64,000 nucleotides of DNA, from NCBI GenBank assembly GCA_013433145.1, contig CM024178.1, positions 5,627,260 to 5,691,259 of the forward strand. The letters are read 5' to 3'. Below the pieces are notes generated by a model. The model searched no databases. It was not told the DNA's origin and worked only from the letters and a program-made list of their open reading frames with translations. Positions 60,901-64,000 of this stretch are shown piece after piece. Position 1 is the stretch's first letter. Each line of letters begins with the position of its first letter. A program made the translations under genes and the position numbers. Origin of the DNA: Ascaris suum. Lineage: Eukaryota > Nematoda > Chromadorea > Rhabditida > Ascarididae.

Positions 60901-62841
60901 GTAGGATTTAATTGATGTTGGCGAACGATTTGCTGGCATTTAAAAAATTGAGTTCTTCAGTGAATTGCCTAACACCATATATTCATCTTGGTGACTATCT
61001 CGCTGAGGATTCGTCGAACATTTTTCGACCAGGAAGTCGAGTTTCATTTGAATGTTTTGAAGAGCACAAACTCATCGGTAGCCGAGTGGTCGAATGTACC
61101 GATGTTGGTTATTGGAACGACACTTTGCCAACGTGTGTTGAAGGTTGCTCCTCGAAAACAGTACTATTTATATTGGCTGATGAAATTCAAATATTGGCGA
61201 AAATATTTTAATATTAGCCAAAAGATTTTAATTTCGGTTGAGGAATTTCAAAATTTATTCCGTAGAGGTCCCTATGTTCTCTCTTTATGGTGGTATTTTA
61301 TTAAGGTAAGCATAGGTTTTAAGTTCACGTTTCATTTAATTTTTTATACTTCAAATGTGGTTTTCCAGAAAATTTAATAAGCTTCTTCTTCAACGCTGAA
61401 AACATATATCTCATAAAACTTTCACTATGGATGTTGAATTCGCTGATTCTTTTACATTGTTTTAATTCCATTTAACTATAGGATTATGGAACTTCGAATA
61501 AATTCTCCATAGTTTTAGTTAGGCTAAATTTTCAAGGAAAATATTCAGACGGAAGGCGAAAGGAAGGATATTGTGAGAGTTCAGAGTCTGCTTAGAGTTC
61601 TTTGTTGACAGAAGACATATGGGAATATTTGTATTGTAGGTTTGGAAATTGGCGTATCTCCACGAATTTATGCTAGAAGATAAATTCCCTTGACGTGAAA
61701 ATTCTGACTGACAAACGGCTCAAATTTTGCGATGAGGTTTTGCAATGAGAAGATAATTTTAAATACACAATGCAAGCAATATCAATTGTCTTATTTGACA
61801 TTTCATTGAGTACTACGGCGGCCAATGCTCTTTTTTATATTTTTGATGCCAATCAAGAAAACCCAAATGGTCGATGCATAGAGACCGGCAAATTTCGATC
61901 TCATGCAAATTTCGTCGTTCTGGAAGTTGTGTTACATTTTTTTGCAGCAAATACTATTGGGGAAAACCTTTATTTGATGAAAGGAGATTTTTTGGATGCT
62001 ATCCAATATTTCCGGTCATCTTCTGATTAGCATCTTCCTCTACCAAGCTTTGCACGTTTAGACCTCCGTATTTTTGAAAGAGCTAAATAAGTTTTTACAG
62101 CAAACACTTTCAACACTTCCAACATTTGGGACTCTTCAGTTTAAATAAAACCGAAATAGTTTAAACCTCATCTTCAGGTTTCAGTACTATCCTTAATTGC
62201 AGGCATCAAAAAAGATTCTGTAGTGATGAGTGATATTTGAGATTTCCACCATTTTCGGATATACAATAGAAAAAAGTCGACAAATTCAATTTACACCTTT
62301 GCTGTAATCAGTGGTCGTTTATCCAAAAAGGTTAAATATTGCCTCGTGAGATTTAATCACGACTTTATTGTATTTCAGACGTCAAAGAGATCAACGAATC
62401 GCTCGTTTATAGTGCATTAATTGTGACGAAAGTGATTTTACTCTTCATTCTCGCGTTCATGATAAAATTGATACGTGATCAGAATCGCAAATTCAGACGA
62501 GAGGCGTACAATCGCTCATTAAAGGTTTATTAACACATTAAATTTAGATGTTACGCTTTCATTTAATACTAATGAATCGGAAATAAAAAAGAGCATGGAC
62601 GAAAGAGATGAAGCATCGAGGTTTTTTCTGAAAAGTAGAGAAAAAGTTTTCGTGTCTTTGGATAACTTTTAGTTTTCGCTGAGAAAATTTTTCATATCTT
62701 CATGCCATCTTGAATTTCAAATGTTTTCAGATCTTTGTGTGAGATCAAGTTTTTAGTGAAAACTTCTTTCATATTTTTCGCTTTTCTTTGCATTTTGTAT
62801 TGTAGACGGCGGAAAGGTTTTGCGATGTTGGAGAAAAATAG
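51970..62841 (+). CDS. sushi/CCP-domain type I membrane protein
   Basis: A cell-surface protein with complement-control-protein modules; ligand unknown. Exons: 51970-52074, 52581-52688, 53166-53246, 53469-53689, 54651-54769, 56904-57031, 57095-57129 (tentative), [one missing], 60961-61143, 62379-62524 and 62806-62841. Apart from the missing exon, phases agree. Exon 1 encodes a signal peptide, MPRCIVAIVTVLLVHAITAV. CCP1 runs from the Cys in QWCDPP to FTPTC; CCP2 from VICDLP to DTGWIHEV..VSPVC. CCP3 starts SRCTLQQIP and probably ends at GWSNP. CCP4 runs from NCLTPYIHLGDY to VECTDVGYWNDTLPTC. A membrane segment, ALIVTKVILLFILAFMIKLI, precedes a basic stop-transfer RDQNRKFRRE. Many N-glycosylation sequons are present. 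In the simplest model the tail ends TAERFCDVGEK. An RTE element sits in the intron before exon 60961. Confidence 0.72.
54181..54191 (+). repeat. poly-G run in a CCP gene intron
   Basis: A G run of about 12 bases inside the intron between CCP exons 53469-53689 and 54651-54769. It is one of more than ten such runs in the window. Confidence 0.9.
54928..55000 (+). repeat. possible tRNA-derived SINE remnant
   Basis: TGGATCAGTTGTAAAGCATTCG resembles the D-arm and A-box of an animal tRNA gene with a few changes. It is followed after about 20 bases by GGTTATGCGTTCGCGC, which resembles a degraded T-arm/B-box. No clean cloverleaf or anticodon stem forms, so a working tRNA is unlikely. The site lies in an intron of the CCP gene. 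Confidence 0.3.
58410..59410 (+). mobile_element. 5'-truncated RTE-type LINE in a CCP gene intron
   Basis: The 3' half of an RTE-clade element, in several frames. Reverse transcriptase palm: TLSDSHNEITLFEAPSALEG (about 58490-58550) corresponds to the RQGD.ISP.LF...LE block. MFPFADDV at 58608-58631 keeps the FADD catalytic motif. C-terminal part: LEQHVCLGQNV (YLG region), RRKRAGWLAFTKPASPM, then LPVFLYGCRTWS (58960-59000, the LP...YG.ETW block). KLQHITNEELCSKSRLEDI follows (59078-59140), and last the RGRP.TRW-type end near 59250. Stops between blocks show it is dead. It is in the same direction as the host gene and consistent with the usual 5' truncation of LINEs. Confidence 0.8.
59560..59690. 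repeat. degenerate ATGTAC/TATATA repeat after the RTE element
   Basis: An imperfect array of ATATATGT, TGTACATTT and similar units lies about 150 bases past the recognisable RTE coding end. It could be a simple-sequence 3' tail of the element or an independent microsatellite. Confidence 0.6.
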
Positions 62842-63766
62842 TGAAACTTTGATAGGAAATGAAAGTACAAATGATAATACATGTTCAAATCGACTTCAAA
62901 ATATTACTGACATTGTGGGTGGTAATTCTTTTTTTTAATTTTTAGTATCACATTTTCAAATTCTTTTTGCATAAAAATTGCAAAACCCATTGGAGAGAAT
63001 GCAGTAGGCAAATTTCTTGAGGCATTTTTTTCGATGCAGTAATGCAGTAATTTGTGAAAATATTTGGATAAAATTTTCGTTCGTATCTTTTTGGCGATTT
63101 TTATAATATTTCTATTCATTTTCGGCAACCCCCCATTTCTTCGTTCTATTTCACATTTCTTTTTTTTTTTAATTTCGCAAATTCATTTGCTGTCAAATTC
63201 CTTTTTCGTGAAAATTCGCGAAATCGGAACAGCTCCATAATTAGTGAAAAGAAAATCGTTGCATTAAACTCACATAACAACACTATAAAAGCATTCTCGT
63301 AAGTAAAAATCGGTAATTCGAGAACTTAGTTGCAATAGAAGTTGATTTGCATATTTAGTGAGGATTGAACCCGAGCTGCTAGTTGGTCAAATTTAAATAT
63401 ATCGTCCATATATTCGTTCAAAAATTTTCACACCACCAAACCAAAAGGCAGAGCAATAAGAATTTGCTCCCATAAGGTTCGATTTTTATTGTTATGCGGA
63501 ATTTGATTTGGGGGATGTTCGTGGATCGTATTTGCATAATCTTTTTGCAGCTACATATTATTGCCCCTTATTAAGTGCAAAATAAATCAAAAAATGAAAT
63601 GCGAATTATTTACTTCCGTTCAGGCAATATCACCGTCTATCAATCGAATTCCACCATCCGATGTGCGCATCCTCAATTTGAACGCGTAGCAGGTAATTAC
63701 GTTATTCACCTTCGGCACAATCATTTCCTATCCGATCCGTCAAGCAGCACAACACTCTTTCAATGA
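62806..63766 (+). other. alternative 3' exons of the CCP gene (tentative)
   Basis: In the frame that avoids the early stop, 62806 to about 62926 reads RRKGFAMLEKNSETLIGNES and onward to NITDIV. It joins in phase across a GTGG/GTAATT donor to 63625 onward, reading ITVYQSNSTIRCAHPQFERV and ending at a TGA at 63764-63766. Using it would need the membrane exon to end two bases into a codon, for example at a weak donor near 62508 inside the REAYN codons. It may be an alternative tail or non-coding. Confidence 0.25.
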
Positions 63767-63827
63767 GGCAAAGCTGCATCACGAATTCATTGCTCAGCTG
63801 TTTTATCCTTTATTCTTTTTTAAAGAT

Positions 63828-63833
63828 AATAAA
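63828..63833 (+). terminator. candidate poly(A) signal of the CCP gene
   Basis: A perfect AATAAA about 60 bases past the alternative stop codon at 63766, and about 1 kb past the stop of the simple model at 62841. Another AATAAA lies at 63581-63586 and could serve the shorter form. Confidence 0.4.
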
Positions 63834-64000
63834 GTGCTGCCACCTCTACAACCGTTCAGTTCCATCCTGCATCATCTATTTGTAGAAACGAAAGACTAAA
63901 GTTCTACAGAAATGATCAATTTCGTGGTAGGATAAAGATAACGCAAACGTTTAGCTAAGCCCAAAATTACAGTTTCATTTCTCGTGCATTTCTTTCGTAA

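Overview
The window is nuclear DNA of a multicellular animal, and the evidence points to a nematode. Coding exons are short (36 to 270 bp). They are separated by introns of about 80 bp to several kb with GT..AG borders and TTTCAG-type acceptors. Two genes have a TTCCAG or TTCGCAG acceptor just 5' of the start ATG, as expected for spliced-leader trans-splicing. Decayed RTE, CR1-type and probably BEL/Pao retroelements are scattered between and inside the genes. Base composition is moderately AT-rich, with (TA)n arrays and many long G or C runs. I cannot name the species.

Layout. 1-7.6 kb: no gene I can support. 7.6-8.45 kb: decayed RTE endonuclease remnant. 10.4-11.1 kb (minus): probable BEL/Pao gag remnant. 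15.4-24.9 kb (plus): a complete 14-exon gene for the B56 (B') regulatory subunit of protein phosphatase 2A. 25-31.8 kb: a long gap. 31.8-42.9 kb (plus): an F-box-like/leucine-rich-repeat protein gene with at least 12 exons; several were found only by phase matching because they lack an ATG. 44.6 kb: a degenerate hammerhead-ribozyme-like motif. 45.65-47.0 kb (minus): a two-exon, 71-residue gene resembling complex I subunit NDUFB1/MNLL. 48.2-50.9 kb (plus): a CR1-type LINE running from endonuclease to C-terminus, with many disruptions. 52-62.8 kb (plus): a sushi/CCP-domain type I membrane protein gene whose largest intron holds a 5'-truncated RTE element (58.4-59.4 kb).

The four host genes are not an operon and show no shared pathway: phosphatase targeting, a ubiquitin-ligase-type adaptor, respiratory complex I, and a surface CCP receptor. 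No phage, CRISPR, plasmid or bacterial operon signal is present. The least familiar items are the CCP membrane protein, with an unresolved exon and two possible tails, and a 0.5 kb three-frame coding-like segment inside the LRR gene. The hammerhead-like motif and the density of G-tracts are also unusual. All exon borders are read by eye from splice consensus, phase and homology; none was checked by alignment or RNA data.
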